This document shows positions 43,064 to 52,138 of a DNA stretch of 64,000 nt, one piece after another; positions within the stretch are counted from its first letter, which is position 1; every line of letters starts with the position of its first letter. Made by a program: the position numbers and the translations under genes. Origin of the DNA: Caldimonas mangrovi (GTDB taxonomy: Bacteria > Pseudomonadota > Gammaproteobacteria > Burkholderiales > Burkholderiaceae_C); contig NZ_JAMKFE010000004.1 in NCBI RefSeq assembly GCF_023721835.1, positions 248,001-312,000 of the forward strand. Reading direction: 5' to 3'. The notes beneath the pieces are model-generated. The model saw only the letters and a list, made by a program, of their open reading frames with translations, ran no database searches and was not told the origin of the DNA.

Positions 43064-44688
43064 GCTGGCGGCCGGCGACCGCGGCGGGCCTGCGGACGCT
43101 GATCGTCGCGGTGTTCCTGCTGCCGCTCACCGCAGCCGTCGGCCTCGGCCTCGGGCAGGCGCTGCAGGCTGGCGCATGGCCCGCTCTGTGGCGTGACCGG
43201 CAGTTCGCGCCGGCCTGGGCCGTGAGCGTGTGGATCGGAGCTGCGAGCAGCGCACTGTCGCTGGCGATCGTCTGGTGGGCCGTGCCACGGCTGCACGCCG
43301 GCCCGGCCTGGCCGCGGTTGCTGCGCCTGCTCGGGCCGGCGCTGGCGGTGCCGCACGTGGCGTTCGCCGTCGGTTTCGCGTTGCTGTGGATGCCCAGCGG
43401 CGTGCTCGCGCGCCTGTGGGCGCCGGCCGCCGGCTGGGCCTGGCCGCCGGACGTGGCAACCGTGCAAGACCCGTGGGGCTTGGCCCTGATCGCGGCGCTG
43501 GTGTGCAAGGAAGTGCCCTTCCTGCTGTGGAACGTCGCCGCGCTGCTGGCGCAGGCCGGCGCCGGCGCGCAATGGCAGCAGCAGCGGCAGGTCTGCGCGT
43601 CGATGGGCTATGGACGCATCGCGGCCTGGCGGCACGTGCTGTGGCCCCAGTTGATGCCACGCCTCGCATGGCCGCTCGCCGCGGTGCTGGCGTACGGGCT
43701 CACGGGGGTCGACATGGCGCTGGTGCTCGGGCCGACGACGCCGCCCACGCTCGCGGTGCTGGCCTGGCAGTGGCTGCTCGATCCCGATGCCGACCTGCAG
43801 GCGCGGGGCGGGGCGGCGGTGTGCGTCCTGTCGTTGAGCTGGGTCGTGATGATGGGCGCGGCATGGGGTCTGGCCAGGGCGCTGGGTCGCGTGGCACGCG
43901 GGCAGCGTGCGTCGGGGCGGCGCGGCGCGGTGGACGGCGGGGCATCCGGGGCTGCGGCATGGACGGCACTGGCGGCGCTTTACGCGGCGGTGGCTGCGAC
44001 CTTGCTGTTCGTGTCGGTCGCGGGCGTGTGGAGTTTTCCATCGCTGTTGCCGCAGGCGTGGACGCTGGACGCCTGGGGCCGCGCACTGGCCAGCGGCGGC
44101 AGCGTCGGGACCACCTTCACGCTCGCGCTGGCATCGTCGTGCGCCGCGATGGCGCTGGTTGTCGGCTGGATGGAAACCGCGCCGGCACGGTGGGACACCG
44201 GTGCAGCACCGGCGGTCTACGCGACCATGGTGCTGCCGTCGCTGCTCGTCTCGCTGGGCCTGTACCGGCTCGCGCTCGCCTGCGACCTCGACGGGCGCTG
44301 GGCCGGCGTCTGGTGGGCCCATACCCTGTTCGCCGCGCCCTACGTGTGGGTCGCGCTGGCACCGGCATACCGCGCTTACGACGAGCGCTACCGTTGGACG
44401 GCTTGTTCGCTCGGGCGCAGCACCTGGTCGCACCTGTGGCAGGTCAAATGGCCGATCCTGCGCACGCCGATCGCCGCGGCGCTGGCGGTCGGCTTCGCGG
44501 TCAGCGTGGCGCAGTACCTGCCGACGCAGTTCGTCGGGGCTGGCCGCATCGCGACGGTCACCACCGAGGCCGTCACGCTGGCCTCGGGTGGCCAGCGCAG
44601 CCTGCTGGCTGCCTTCGCCGCCTTGCAGTCCGTCCTGCCGCTGCTGGCCTTCGGTGCCGCCACAGCCGTCGGGAGGCGCACCCCATGA
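43039..44688 (+). CDS. ynjC: ABC transporter permease, two fused halves (YnjC-like)
   Basis: 549 residues with about twelve membrane helices arranged as two homologous permease halves. Each half carries an EAA-type loop for ATPase contact: CASMGYGRIAAWRHVLWP (about residue 190) and ACSLGRSTWSHLWQVKWP (about residue 455). This fused layout matches E. coli YnjC. Start uncertain: ATG 43039 overlaps ynjB by 25 nt, and GTG 43060 would form a GTGA overlap. The stop overlaps the ATPase gene start. Confidence 0.87.
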   Translation: MDASLRRVSWRPATAAGLRTLIVAVFLLPLTAAVGLGLGQALQAGAWPALWRDRQFAPAWAVSVWIGAASSALSLAIVWWAVPRLHAGPAWPRLLRLLGPALAVPHVAFAVGFALLWMPSGVLARLWAPAAGWAWPPDVATVQDPWGLALIAALVCKEVPFLLWNVAALLAQAGAGAQWQQQRQVCASMGYGRIAAWRHVLWPQLMPRLAWPLAAVLAYGLTGVDMALVLGPTTPPTLAVLAWQWLLDPDADLQARGGAAVCVLSLSWVVMMGAAWGLARALGRVARGQRASGRRGAVDGGASGAAAWTALAALYAAVAATLLFVSVAGVWSFPSLLPQAWTLDAWGRALASGGSVGTTFTLALASSCAAMALVVGWMETAPARWDTGAAPAVYATMVLPSLLVSLGLYRLALACDLDGRWAGVWWAHTLFAAPYVWVALAPAYRAYDERYRWTACSLGRSTWSHLWQVKWPILRTPIAAALAVGFAVSVAQYLPTQFVGAGRIATVTTEAVTLASGGQRSLLAAFAALQSVLPLLAFGAATAVGRRTP

Positions 44689-45335
44689 GCCTCGTGATCC
44701 GCGGCGTCCGCCTCGCGCTCGGCATGTCGACGCTGGTCGACGGGCTGGATGCCGAGGTCGGCCCCGGTGAAGTGCTGGCAGTGATGGGCCCCAGCGGCGC
44801 CGGCAAGTCGACGCTGCTGGCCTGGCTGTGCGGCACGCTGCACGACGGCGTGCAGGCCGTCGGCAGCGTCACGCTCGAAGGCCGCCGCATCGACACACTG
44901 CCGCTGGCGCAGCGGCGCGTGGGCATCCTGTTCCAGGACGACCTGCTGTTCCCGCACATGAGCGTGCTCGACAACCTGTTGTTCGCGGTGCCACCGGGCC
45001 GCGGCGTCGAACGCATCGCAGCGGCAGAGGCCGCGCTCGCAAAGGCCGAACTCGCCGGCTACGGCCCACGCCGGCCGGCCAGCCTGTCCGGCGGCCAGCG
45101 TGCGCGCGTCTCGGTGTTGCGGGCCCTGCTGGCACGGCCGCAAGCGCTGTTGCTCGACGAACCGTTCTCGCGGCTCGATGCCGGCACGCGCGCGCGCTTT
45201 CGGCGCTTCGTGTTCGGTCAGGTGCGCGAACTGGGCATCCCGACCGTGCTGGTCACGCATGATCCGGCGGACGTGCCGGCCGGCGCACGGGTGGTGGAAC
45301 TGGCGGTACCAGAAGGGGAGGGGCGCGATGCTTGA
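44685..45335 (+). CDS. ynjD: ABC transporter ATP-binding protein (YnjD-like)
   Basis: 216 residues, a single ATPase domain: Walker A GPSGAGKST, Q-loop ILFQDDLLFPHMS, signature LSGGQRARVSVLRALLA, Walker B ALLLDEPFSRLD and switch His in VLVTHDPAD. Overlaps ynjC by 4 nt (ATGA) and the phosphatidyltransferase gene by 8 nt. Together with 41873 and 43039 it forms a complete importer. Confidence 0.9.
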   Translation: MSLVIRGVRLALGMSTLVDGLDAEVGPGEVLAVMGPSGAGKSTLLAWLCGTLHDGVQAVGSVTLEGRRIDTLPLAQRRVGILFQDDLLFPHMSVLDNLLFAVPPGRGVERIAAAEAALAKAELAGYGPRRPASLSGGQRARVSVLRALLARPQALLLDEPFSRLDAGTRARFRRFVFGQVRELGIPTVLVTHDPADVPAGARVVELAVPEGEGRDA

Positions 45336-45939
45336 CCGCCACCTGCTCGCCCGCCTGCGCCCGGTGCTCGACGCGGCAGGGCAATGGCTCGGCGCTCGCG
45401 GCGTTGCAGCAGATCACGTGACCTGGACGGCCTTCGGCCTCGGCGTCGCGGCCGCCACGGCGATTGCGAGCGGCGCCTTTCTCGGGGGGCTCGCGTTGCT
45501 GTGGCTCAGCCGCGCGCTCGACGGGCTGGACGGTTCGGTCGCACGCTCAGGGACGCCGACCGACCGCGGTGCCTTCCTCGACATCACGCTCGATTTCCTG
45601 TTCTACGCCAGCATCCCGCTGGCCTTCGCACTGGCCGACCCGCCCGCCAACGCGCTGCCGGCGGCGGTGCTGCTCGCAGCCTTCATCGGCACCGGCAGCA
45701 GCTTTCTCGCTTATGCGGTGCTGGCGGCCAAGCGCGGGCTCGCCAGCACGGCCTACCCCGACAAGGGCTTCTATTACCTCGGTGGCCTGACCGAGGGCAG
45801 CGAGACGCTGCTGTGCTTCAGCCTGATGTGCCTGTGGCCGCAGTATTTCGCGGGGTGGGCCTACGGCTTTGCGACGCTGTGCGGGCTGACGATCGCGACC
45901 CGCATCGCGGCCGGATGGCACGCCTTTGCCGACCGATAA
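45328..45939 (+). CDS. ynjF: CDP-alcohol phosphatidyltransferase family protein (YnjF-like)
   Basis: 203 residues, about six membrane helices. The catalytic motif reads DGLDGSVARSGTPTDRGAFL followed by DITLD: both metal-binding Asp pairs are present, but the spacer after AR is seven residues instead of the usual eight. It would transfer a phosphatidyl group from CDP-diacylglycerol to an alcohol acceptor. E. coli keeps ynjF beside ynjBCD (with ynjE between); ynjE is absent here. The acceptor is unknown and could be the transported compound, which is inference. Confidence 0.87.
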   Translation: MLDRHLLARLRPVLDAAGQWLGARGVAADHVTWTAFGLGVAAATAIASGAFLGGLALLWLSRALDGLDGSVARSGTPTDRGAFLDITLDFLFYASIPLAFALADPPANALPAAVLLAAFIGTGSSFLAYAVLAAKRGLASTAYPDKGFYYLGGLTEGSETLLCFSLMCLWPQYFAGWAYGFATLCGLTIATRIAAGWHAFADR

Positions 45940-45946
45940 GGAGGCC

Positions 45947-48109
45947 ATGATGTCTGCCCAACGTCTGCTGTTGTGGCTGCTGCTGGCTGTTGCGGTGGTC
46001 TTGTTCTTCGCGCTCGACTTGCAGCGCTACTTCAGCCTCGAGCAGCTGAAACACAGCCAGGCGCGCCTGGCCGAGCTGTACGCCGAGCACCCGTGGCGGG
46101 TCGGCGGCGGCTATTTCCTCGTGTACGTTGCCGTCACGGCGCTGTCGCTGCCCGGTGCGGCGATCATGACGCTGGCCGGCGGCGCCGTCTTCGGCCTGCT
46201 CGCCGGCACGGTGATCGTGTCGTTCGCGTCGACGCTCGGCGCCACGCTGGCCCTGCTCGCGTCGCGCTACCTGTTGCGCGACGTCGTGCAGCGCCGCTTC
46301 GGCCCGCGCCTCGCGCAGATCGACCGCGGCATCGAGCGCGAAGGCGCGTTCTATCTGTTCACGCTGCGACTGGTGCCGCTGGTGCCGTTTTTCGTCATCA
46401 ACCTGCTGATGGGGCTGACGGCGATGAAGGCCCGCACCTTCTTCTGGGTCAGTCAGCTCGGCATGCTGGCGGGCACCGTGGTGTACGTCAACGCGGGCAC
46501 CCAGCTGGCGAAGATCGAGTCGCTGCGCGGCATCCTGTCGCCGCAGATCGTCGGCTCCTTCGTGCTGCTTGGCGTCTTTCCGCTGCTGGCCAGGAAGGTG
46601 ATCGACGCCTGGCGGCGGCGGCGCGTCTATGCCCGCTGGGCGGGGCGCAAGCCGGAGCGCTACGACCGCAACCTGGTCGTGATCGGCGCCGGCGCGGCCG
46701 GGCTGGTGTCGGCCTACATCGCCGCCGCCGTGAAGGCCAAGGTCACGCTGGTCGAGTCGCACAAGATGGGCGGCGACTGCCTCAACTACGGCTGCGTGCC
46801 GAGCAAGGCGCTGATCCGTTCGGCCAAGCTGGCGCACCAGATGCGGCACGCCTCGCGCTACGGGCTGCGCGACACGGCACCGGCGCTGGACTTCACCGAG
46901 GTGATGGCCCGGGTGCACCGCGTGATCCGCGACGTCGAGCCGCACGACTCGGTCGAGCGCTACACCGGGCTCGGTGTCGACGTGGTCGAGGGCCGCGCGA
47001 AGATCGTCGACCCGTGGACGGTGGAGATCGCCACCCAGGCCGGCGAGACGCAGCGGCTGACGACCCGCGCCATCGTCATCGCGACCGGGGCCGAGCCCTA
47101 CGTGCCGCCGCTGCCTGGTATCGACGCGGTCGATTGCCTGACCTCCGACACGTTGTGGACGCTGGCCGAACTGCCGTCGCGCCTGGTCGTGCTGGGGGGC
47201 GGGCCGATCGGCTGCGAGCTGGCGCAGGCCTTTGCACGACTCGGTTCGCAAGTCACGCAAGTCGAGATGGCGCCGCGGCTGCTGGCCAAGGAGGACGAGG
47301 ACGCGGCCCTGGTGGTGCGGCAGTCGCTGGAACGTGACGGCGTGCAGGTGCTGACGGGCCACCGGGCGCTGCGCTGCGAACGTGACGGCGGCACGCGGTG
47401 GCTGGTGGTCGAGCACGAAGGCGCGCCCCGGCGCATCGCGTTCGACCGGCTGCTGTGCGCCGTCGGCCGCAAGCCGCGGCTCACCGGTTTCGGCCTGGAA
47501 GAACTGGGCATTCCCGTGCAACGCACCGTCGAGACCGACGACTACCTGGCCACGCTGTACCCCAACATCTATGCTGCCGGCGACGTCGCCGGGCCCTACC
47601 AGTTCACCCACACCGCGGCGCACCAGGCCTGGTATGCGGCTGTCAACGCGCTGTTCGGCAGCGTGCGCCGGTTCAAGGTCGATTATTCGGTGATCCCGTG
47701 GTGCACCTTCACCGACCCCGAGGTGGCGCGCGTGGGCCTCAGCGAGCAGGACGCACGCGAGCAGGGCCTCGACGTCGAGGTGGTGCGCTACGACATCGGC
47801 GACCTCGACCGCGCCATCGCCGACGGTGCCGCACACGGCTGGGTCAAGCTGCTGACCGCCCGTGGCAGCGACCGCATCCTGGGCGCCACCATCGTCGGCG
47901 AACATGCCGGCGACCTGCTCGCCGAATACGTGCTGGCCATGAAGCATGGCCTGGGGCTGAACAAGATCCTCGGCACCATCCACACGTACCCGACGCTCGC
48001 CGAGTCGAGCAAGTACGTCGCGGGCGCGTGGAGGAAGGCGCACCAGCCGGTCGCCTTGCTGCGCTGGGTCGAGCGCTTCCATACCTGGCGGCGGAGGGCC
48101 GGCGCATGA
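45947..48109 (+). CDS. Fusion of TVP38/TMEM64 (DedA-like) membrane domain and flavin disulfide reductase
   Basis: 720 residues. The N-terminal ~225 residues form a TVP38/TMEM64 membrane domain (LSLPGAAIMTLAGGAVFG; FTLRLVPLVPFFVINLLMG). The rest is a class I FAD/NAD disulfide oxidoreductase: FAD motif VVIGAGAAGLVSA, redox pair GGDCLNYGCVPSK (Cys-x4-Cys), NAD motif VVLGGGPIGCE, second FAD motif YAAGDVAG and terminal catalytic His-Glu (HTYPTLAES). It lacks the HMA domain and C-terminal vicinal cysteines of mercuric reductase. AAGGAGG precedes the start by 6 nt; it is 7 nt after ynjF. Substrate unknown. Confidence 0.9.
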   Translation: MMSAQRLLLWLLLAVAVVLFFALDLQRYFSLEQLKHSQARLAELYAEHPWRVGGGYFLVYVAVTALSLPGAAIMTLAGGAVFGLLAGTVIVSFASTLGATLALLASRYLLRDVVQRRFGPRLAQIDRGIEREGAFYLFTLRLVPLVPFFVINLLMGLTAMKARTFFWVSQLGMLAGTVVYVNAGTQLAKIESLRGILSPQIVGSFVLLGVFPLLARKVIDAWRRRRVYARWAGRKPERYDRNLVVIGAGAAGLVSAYIAAAVKAKVTLVESHKMGGDCLNYGCVPSKALIRSAKLAHQMRHASRYGLRDTAPALDFTEVMARVHRVIRDVEPHDSVERYTGLGVDVVEGRAKIVDPWTVEIATQAGETQRLTTRAIVIATGAEPYVPPLPGIDAVDCLTSDTLWTLAELPSRLVVLGGGPIGCELAQAFARLGSQVTQVEMAPRLLAKEDEDAALVVRQSLERDGVQVLTGHRALRCERDGGTRWLVVEHEGAPRRIAFDRLLCAVGRKPRLTGFGLEELGIPVQRTVETDDYLATLYPNIYAAGDVAGPYQFTHTAAHQAWYAAVNALFGSVRRFKVDYSVIPWCTFTDPEVARVGLSEQDAREQGLDVEVVRYDIGDLDRAIADGAAHGWVKLLTARGSDRILGATIVGEHAGDLLAEYVLAMKHGLGLNKILGTIHTYPTLAESSKYVAGAWRKAHQPVALLRWVERFHTWRRRAGA

Positions 48110-48143
48110 GGCGGCTCGCCGTGGCGGCCGACCCGGCATCGCG

Positions 48144-49253
48144 ATGAAACGGCTGCTGTTGCTCGGTGCCGGCCACAGCCATCTCGCGGTGCTGCAGGCC
48201 CTTGCGGCCGGGCCATGGGCCGGTGTGCATGCCACGCTGGTATCGCCGCAGCGGCACCAGATCTACACCGGCATGCTGCCCGGCTGGGCCGCGGGCCACT
48301 ATGCGCTGGACGAATGCCGCATCGACCTGCTGCCGCTGGTGCGCGACGGACACATCGAGTGGCTGCAGCGCAGCGCGGCTGCCATCGAGGCCGATGCCCG
48401 CCAGGTGCGGCTGGACGACGGCCACGTACTCGGCTACGACGTGCTGAGCGTCGACGTCGGCTCGGTGTCGCCGTGCGACGCGATCGACGGCGCCGCCGAA
48501 CATGCGCTGGCGCTGCGGCCGCTGGAACGGCTGGTGGCGCAATGGGACCGGGTCGCGCGGTCGGCAGCGCGCGGCGAGGCGGTCGTCGTCGTGGGCGGCG
48601 GGGCCGGCGGTGCCGAGCTCGCGATGGCGCTGCGCCACCGCCTGCCGTCACGCGCCCCGGTGGTGCTGGTGAGCGGCGGGCAGGGGCCCGTGCCGGGCTA
48701 CCCGCCGGCCACACGCCGTCGGGTGCGGCAGCAACTGGAGCGGCTCGGTGTCGCGTGCCATGACGCCGCCTGCACGCACATCGGGCCGCGCGAACTCGCG
48801 CTGTCCACCGGCGCCTTGCTGCAGCACGGTGTCGTGCTGCTGGCGGTGGGCGCTGCGGCGCCCCCGTGGCTGCGCGCCAGCGGGTTGAAACTGACGCACG
48901 ACGGGTTCATCGCCACCGGAGCGACCCTGCAGTCGGTGTCGCACCCGGAGGTGTTCGCCGCAGGCGACGTGGCCACGCGGATCGACTGCCCGCACCCGAA
49001 GAGCGGCGTCTACGCCGTGCGCGCGGGGCCGCCGCTCGCGCGCAATCTGCACGCCTGGCTGGAAGGGCGCGTCCCACACCGCTACCGGCCGCAGCGGCGG
49101 TCGTTGAACCTGCTGTCGTGCGGCGAGCGCTATGCGATCGCGTCGTGGGGGCGCTGGTGCTGGGCGGGTCGCTGGGTGTGGCGCTGGAAGGACCGCATCG
49201 ACCGGGCCTTCGTCGAGCGCCACGCCGCTACAGGTCGCGCGGCCGGAAGGTGA
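48144..49253 (+). CDS. FAD-dependent oxidoreductase (NDH-2-like, related to SelD-linked flavoproteins)
   Basis: 369 residues. Two dinucleotide-binding motifs, LLLGAGHSHLAVLQAL at the N-terminus and VVVGGGAGGAELAMALRHR (about residue 155), and the second FAD motif VFAAGDVATRID. The N-terminal GAGHSHxxVL and the HQIYTGMLPGWAAGHY segment are characteristic of the flavoprotein that is fused to selenophosphate synthetase in some bacteria. No selD is present here. It follows the reductase fusion by 34 nt and is the last gene of the unit. Its 3' end overlaps the convergent tolA gene by 26 nt. Confidence 0.87.
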   Translation: MKRLLLLGAGHSHLAVLQALAAGPWAGVHATLVSPQRHQIYTGMLPGWAAGHYALDECRIDLLPLVRDGHIEWLQRSAAAIEADARQVRLDDGHVLGYDVLSVDVGSVSPCDAIDGAAEHALALRPLERLVAQWDRVARSAARGEAVVVVGGGAGGAELAMALRHRLPSRAPVVLVSGGQGPVPGYPPATRRRVRQQLERLGVACHDAACTHIGPRELALSTGALLQHGVVLLAVGAAAPPWLRASGLKLTHDGFIATGATLQSVSHPEVFAAGDVATRIDCPHPKSGVYAVRAGPPLARNLHAWLEGRVPHRYRPQRRSLNLLSCGERYAIASWGRWCWAGRWVWRWKDRIDRAFVERHAATGRAAGR

Positions 49254-50118
49254 TCTCGATCGGGGAAGGCACGCGGCCGTTGTCGTCGCGCGGCAGCGTC
49301 TGCGCCTTCTCGATGGCGCGCAGGACGGCCTCGTCCCACTCGGCGTTGCCGCTCGGCTTCACCAGGCGCGAAGTGAGGATCTTGCCGTCGGGGGCTGCCG
49401 TCACCACCACTTCGGCGACGATGTTGCCGACCGATGTGTCGGTGAACACGATATGCGGCCGGATGTGCGCCTTCAACTTGCCCGCGTAGCTGGGCGACGG
49501 CGAGCCGGCAGCGCCGCCTTGCGCCACGCCGGTCTGTTGCGTGCCGGTGCCGGCCTGGTTCATCAGCCGCTGCAGGCGCTCTTCGCGCTGGGCCTGCAGG
49601 CGTTTCTCCTGCTCCTGGGCCAGGCGTTTGCGCTCGGCTTCTTCCTTGGCCTTGCGCTGCTCGTCGAGCTTGCGCTGTTCGGCCAGCTTGCGCTTCTCGG
49701 CCTCTTCCTGCTTGCGCTTTTCTGCTTCCTCACGCTTGCGCTGCTCTTCCTTCTCACGGCGCTCGGCCTCTTCGCGCTTTTCCTTTTCACGCCGCTCGCG
49801 TTCTTTTTCGAGCGCGATCTCGGCCGAGCGGTCGGGTTCCTGGCGCTCGACCGGCTGCGGCGGCTTGGGCGGCACCGGTTTTTCCTCGACGACCGGCTTG
49901 GGCGGCGGCTCGGGTTCGGGCGCCGGTGCTGCAGCCTGCGGCACGGCAGCCCACAGCTCGGCCTCGACGGCGTCGGGCTCGCTCGATTTCCAGTTCACGC
50001 CGATGGCCAGGCCGGCCACCAGCAGCACGTGCATCAGCAGCGCGAGCAGCAGCCCGCGCCCGCGCCGGTCGGGCGCCGGCGGCATCAGGTCGTCTCGGCT
50101 GTGGGTGAAAGCGTTCAT
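49228..50118 (-). CDS. tolA: Cell envelope integrity protein TolA
   Basis: 296 residues. One N-terminal membrane anchor (LLLALLMHVLLVAGLAIGV, about 13-31), a Pro-rich stretch (about 50-85), and a long charged coiled coil of Lys/Glu/Arg/Ala (about 90-200). The C-terminal TolA/TonB domain (HIRPHIVFTDTSVGNIVAEV, last ~95 residues) contacts outer-membrane partners. It works with TolQ and TolR, encoded just upstream, to energise outer-membrane invagination at division. Notably tolB and pal do not follow; the next gene is convergent. Confidence 0.93.
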   Translation of the reverse strand: MNAFTHSRDDLMPPAPDRRGRGLLLALLMHVLLVAGLAIGVNWKSSEPDAVEAELWAAVPQAAAPAPEPEPPPKPVVEEKPVPPKPPQPVERQEPDRSAEIALEKERERREKEKREEAERREKEEQRKREEAEKRKQEEAEKRKLAEQRKLDEQRKAKEEAERKRLAQEQEKRLQAQREERLQRLMNQAGTGTQQTGVAQGGAAGSPSPSYAGKLKAHIRPHIVFTDTSVGNIVAEVVVTAAPDGKILTSRLVKPSGNAEWDEAVLRAIEKAQTLPRDDNGRVPSPIEITFRPRDL

Positions 50119-50143
50119 GCCGGTACTTCGGTGTTCGCGAGGC

Positions 50144-50569
<426 letters not shown>

Positions 50570-50571
50570 GG

Positions 50572-51279
50572 TCAGTGCACTCCCGGCTGGCCCGGCACGC
50601 CGGGGGCGTGGCCGATGTTGCGGTGCAGGATGTTGGAGAACTCCTCGATGAAGGTCTCCAGCTTGATGGCGATGCGGTCGATGTCGCGGGCGAAGCGGTT
50701 GTAGGCGACCACCGCGGGAATCGCCGCGAACAGGCCGATCGCGGTGGCGACCAGCGCCTCGGCGATGCCGGGTGCGACGGTGGCCAGCGTCACCTGCTGA
50801 AGGTTGGCCAGGCCTGTGAAGGCGTGCATGATGCCCCACACGGTGCCGAACAGGCCGATGTAGGGGGCCACCGAGCCGACGGTCGCCAGGAAGGACAAGT
50901 GCGATTCCACTGCGTCGAGCTCGCGCTGGAAGCTCGCGCGCATCGCGCGGCGCGCGCCGTCGAGCAGTGCGCCGGCGTCGTTCACGCGACGTTCGCGCAG
51001 CTTCAGGAACTCGCGCATGCCGGAGGCGAAGATGCGCTCCATCGGCCCGCCCTTGCGGGGGCTGTCGGACGCCAGGTTGTACAGGTCGTTGAGGTTGCGG
51101 CCCGACCAGAACTCGCGCTCGAACTCGTCGTTCAGACCCCGCACGCGGCCCAGGCCGAAGTACTTGCCGAAGATGATGGTCCAACTCGCCAGCGACATCA
51201 CCAGCAGCAGCACCATCACCAGCTGCACGATCAAGCTCGCGTGCAGCACCAGTTGAACGATCGACAAGTCCTGATTCAT
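50572..51279 (-). CDS. tolQ: TolQ, MotA/TolQ/ExbB-family proton-channel subunit
   Basis: 235 residues with three membrane helices: about 12-37 (LVLHASLIVQLVMVLLLVM), about 135-160 (LSFLATVGSVAPYIGLFGTVWG, the conserved channel helix) and about 170-195 (EALVATAIGLFAAIPAVVAYN). The start overlaps the ybgC stop by 4 nt. Standard TolQ length and signature. Confidence 0.95.
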   Translation of the reverse strand: MNQDLSIVQLVLHASLIVQLVMVLLLVMSLASWTIIFGKYFGLGRVRGLNDEFEREFWSGRNLNDLYNLASDSPRKGGPMERIFASGMREFLKLRERRVNDAGALLDGARRAMRASFQRELDAVESHLSFLATVGSVAPYIGLFGTVWGIMHAFTGLANLQQVTLATVAPGIAEALVATAIGLFAAIPAVVAYNRFARDIDRIAIKLETFIEEFSNILHRNIGHAPGVPGQPGVH

Positions 51280-51698
51280 GTAGTTGTTTCCTGAAGGATC
51301 TCTGCGGGAAGACGCCGCGGCCGGAATGTCGCCGCGTCGACGCAGCCGATTTTGATATCGCCCTCGGCCAGCAAGCATCCATCGCGCCACGCCTGCTGTG
51401 CGATCACCATCGACGCCTTGCCCGCCTCGCGCACCTCGACGGTGATCTGCAGCAGGTCGTCGAGCCGCGCCGGTAGCACGTAACGCACGGCAGTATGGAC
51501 CACGATGAACACCGCGCCGGTTTCCTGCCGCATGCGCTCCTGGCTGTAGCCCCGCTCGCGCAGCCACTCGGTGCGGGCCCGCTCGAAGAACTTCAGGTAG
51601 TTCGCATAGAAGACGACGCCGCCGGCATCGGTGTCTTCCCAGTAAACGCGCACCGGGAAGGCATAGGGTCGAGCCGGCTGGCTCCAGGGGTCGGTCAT
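51276..51698 (-). CDS. ybgC: Tol-Pal-associated acyl-CoA thioesterase YbgC
   Basis: 140-residue hot-dog-fold thioesterase. The active-site Asp lies in VYWEDTDAGGVVFYANYLKFFERARTEW, the YbgC/4-hydroxybenzoyl-CoA thioesterase signature. It hydrolyses short-chain acyl-CoA or acts on phospholipid-related substrates. It is the first gene of ybgC-tolQ-tolR-tolA, with an ATGA overlap into tolQ. Confidence 0.93.
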   Translation of the reverse strand: MTDPWSQPARPYAFPVRVYWEDTDAGGVVFYANYLKFFERARTEWLRERGYSQERMRQETGAVFIVVHTAVRYVLPARLDDLLQITVEVREAGKASMVIAQQAWRDGCLLAEGDIKIGCVDAATFRPRRLPAEILQETTT

Positions 51699-51751
51699 GC
51701 AGCGAAGGTGGCACCGGCGAGCGGCCGGCGCAGGCAGACGAAAACAGCGAA

Positions 51752-52138
51752 TTATCGCTGCGAGCGGGCGTAGACCGCGCCCCACAGCGGGTGGCCGGCC
51801 TCGGACTTGCTCAGCGCAAAGCCCGCATCGGCACCGCGGGCCGCCCGGAAAGCGGCCTCGCACTGCGCAGCGCGCTGGCTGGTGCAGTAGATGAACGCCA
51901 GGTACTTGTGCGCCGCCGCCCGGTCCTTCGCCGATGTCAACCCGGCCTGCACCGCTTCGTTCAGGCGCTTCTCGGCCTGCGGGTACTGGCCATCCTCGTA
52001 GGCCCGGATGCCGGCCAGCAGCGCCCCTTCCGCAGGGCGTTCGGCCAACTCGGTGATGCCCATCGTCTGGGCCGGCATCTGCGCGCAACCGCCCAGCAGC
52101 ACCGACAAAGCGGTCGCCAATATCCACAGCAGTCTCAT
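51752..52138 (-). CDS. TssQ-like T6SS-associated lipoprotein
   Basis: 128 residues. Lipoprotein signal with lipobox LLGGC (Cys18), then TPR-like helices (GIRAYEDGQYPQAEKRLNEAVQAGL and AHKYLAFIYCTSQRAAQCEAAFRAA). This matches the small TssQ family found next to Ser/Thr kinases in betaproteobacteria. It overlaps the kinase stop by 4 nt, so the two are translationally coupled. No structural type VI secretion genes are in the window, so the link to T6SS rests on family naming only. Confidence 0.78.
   Translation of the reverse strand: MRLLWILATALSVLLGGCAQMPAQTMGITELAERPAEGALLAGIRAYEDGQYPQAEKRLNEAVQAGLTSAKDRAAAHKYLAFIYCTSQRAAQCEAAFRAARGADAGFALSKSEAGHPLWGAVYARSQR

Noticed and set aside
45947-48109. 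Mercuric reductase (merA)
   Set aside because: No HMA domain, no C-terminal vicinal cysteines, no other mer genes; the TVP38 fusion points elsewhere.
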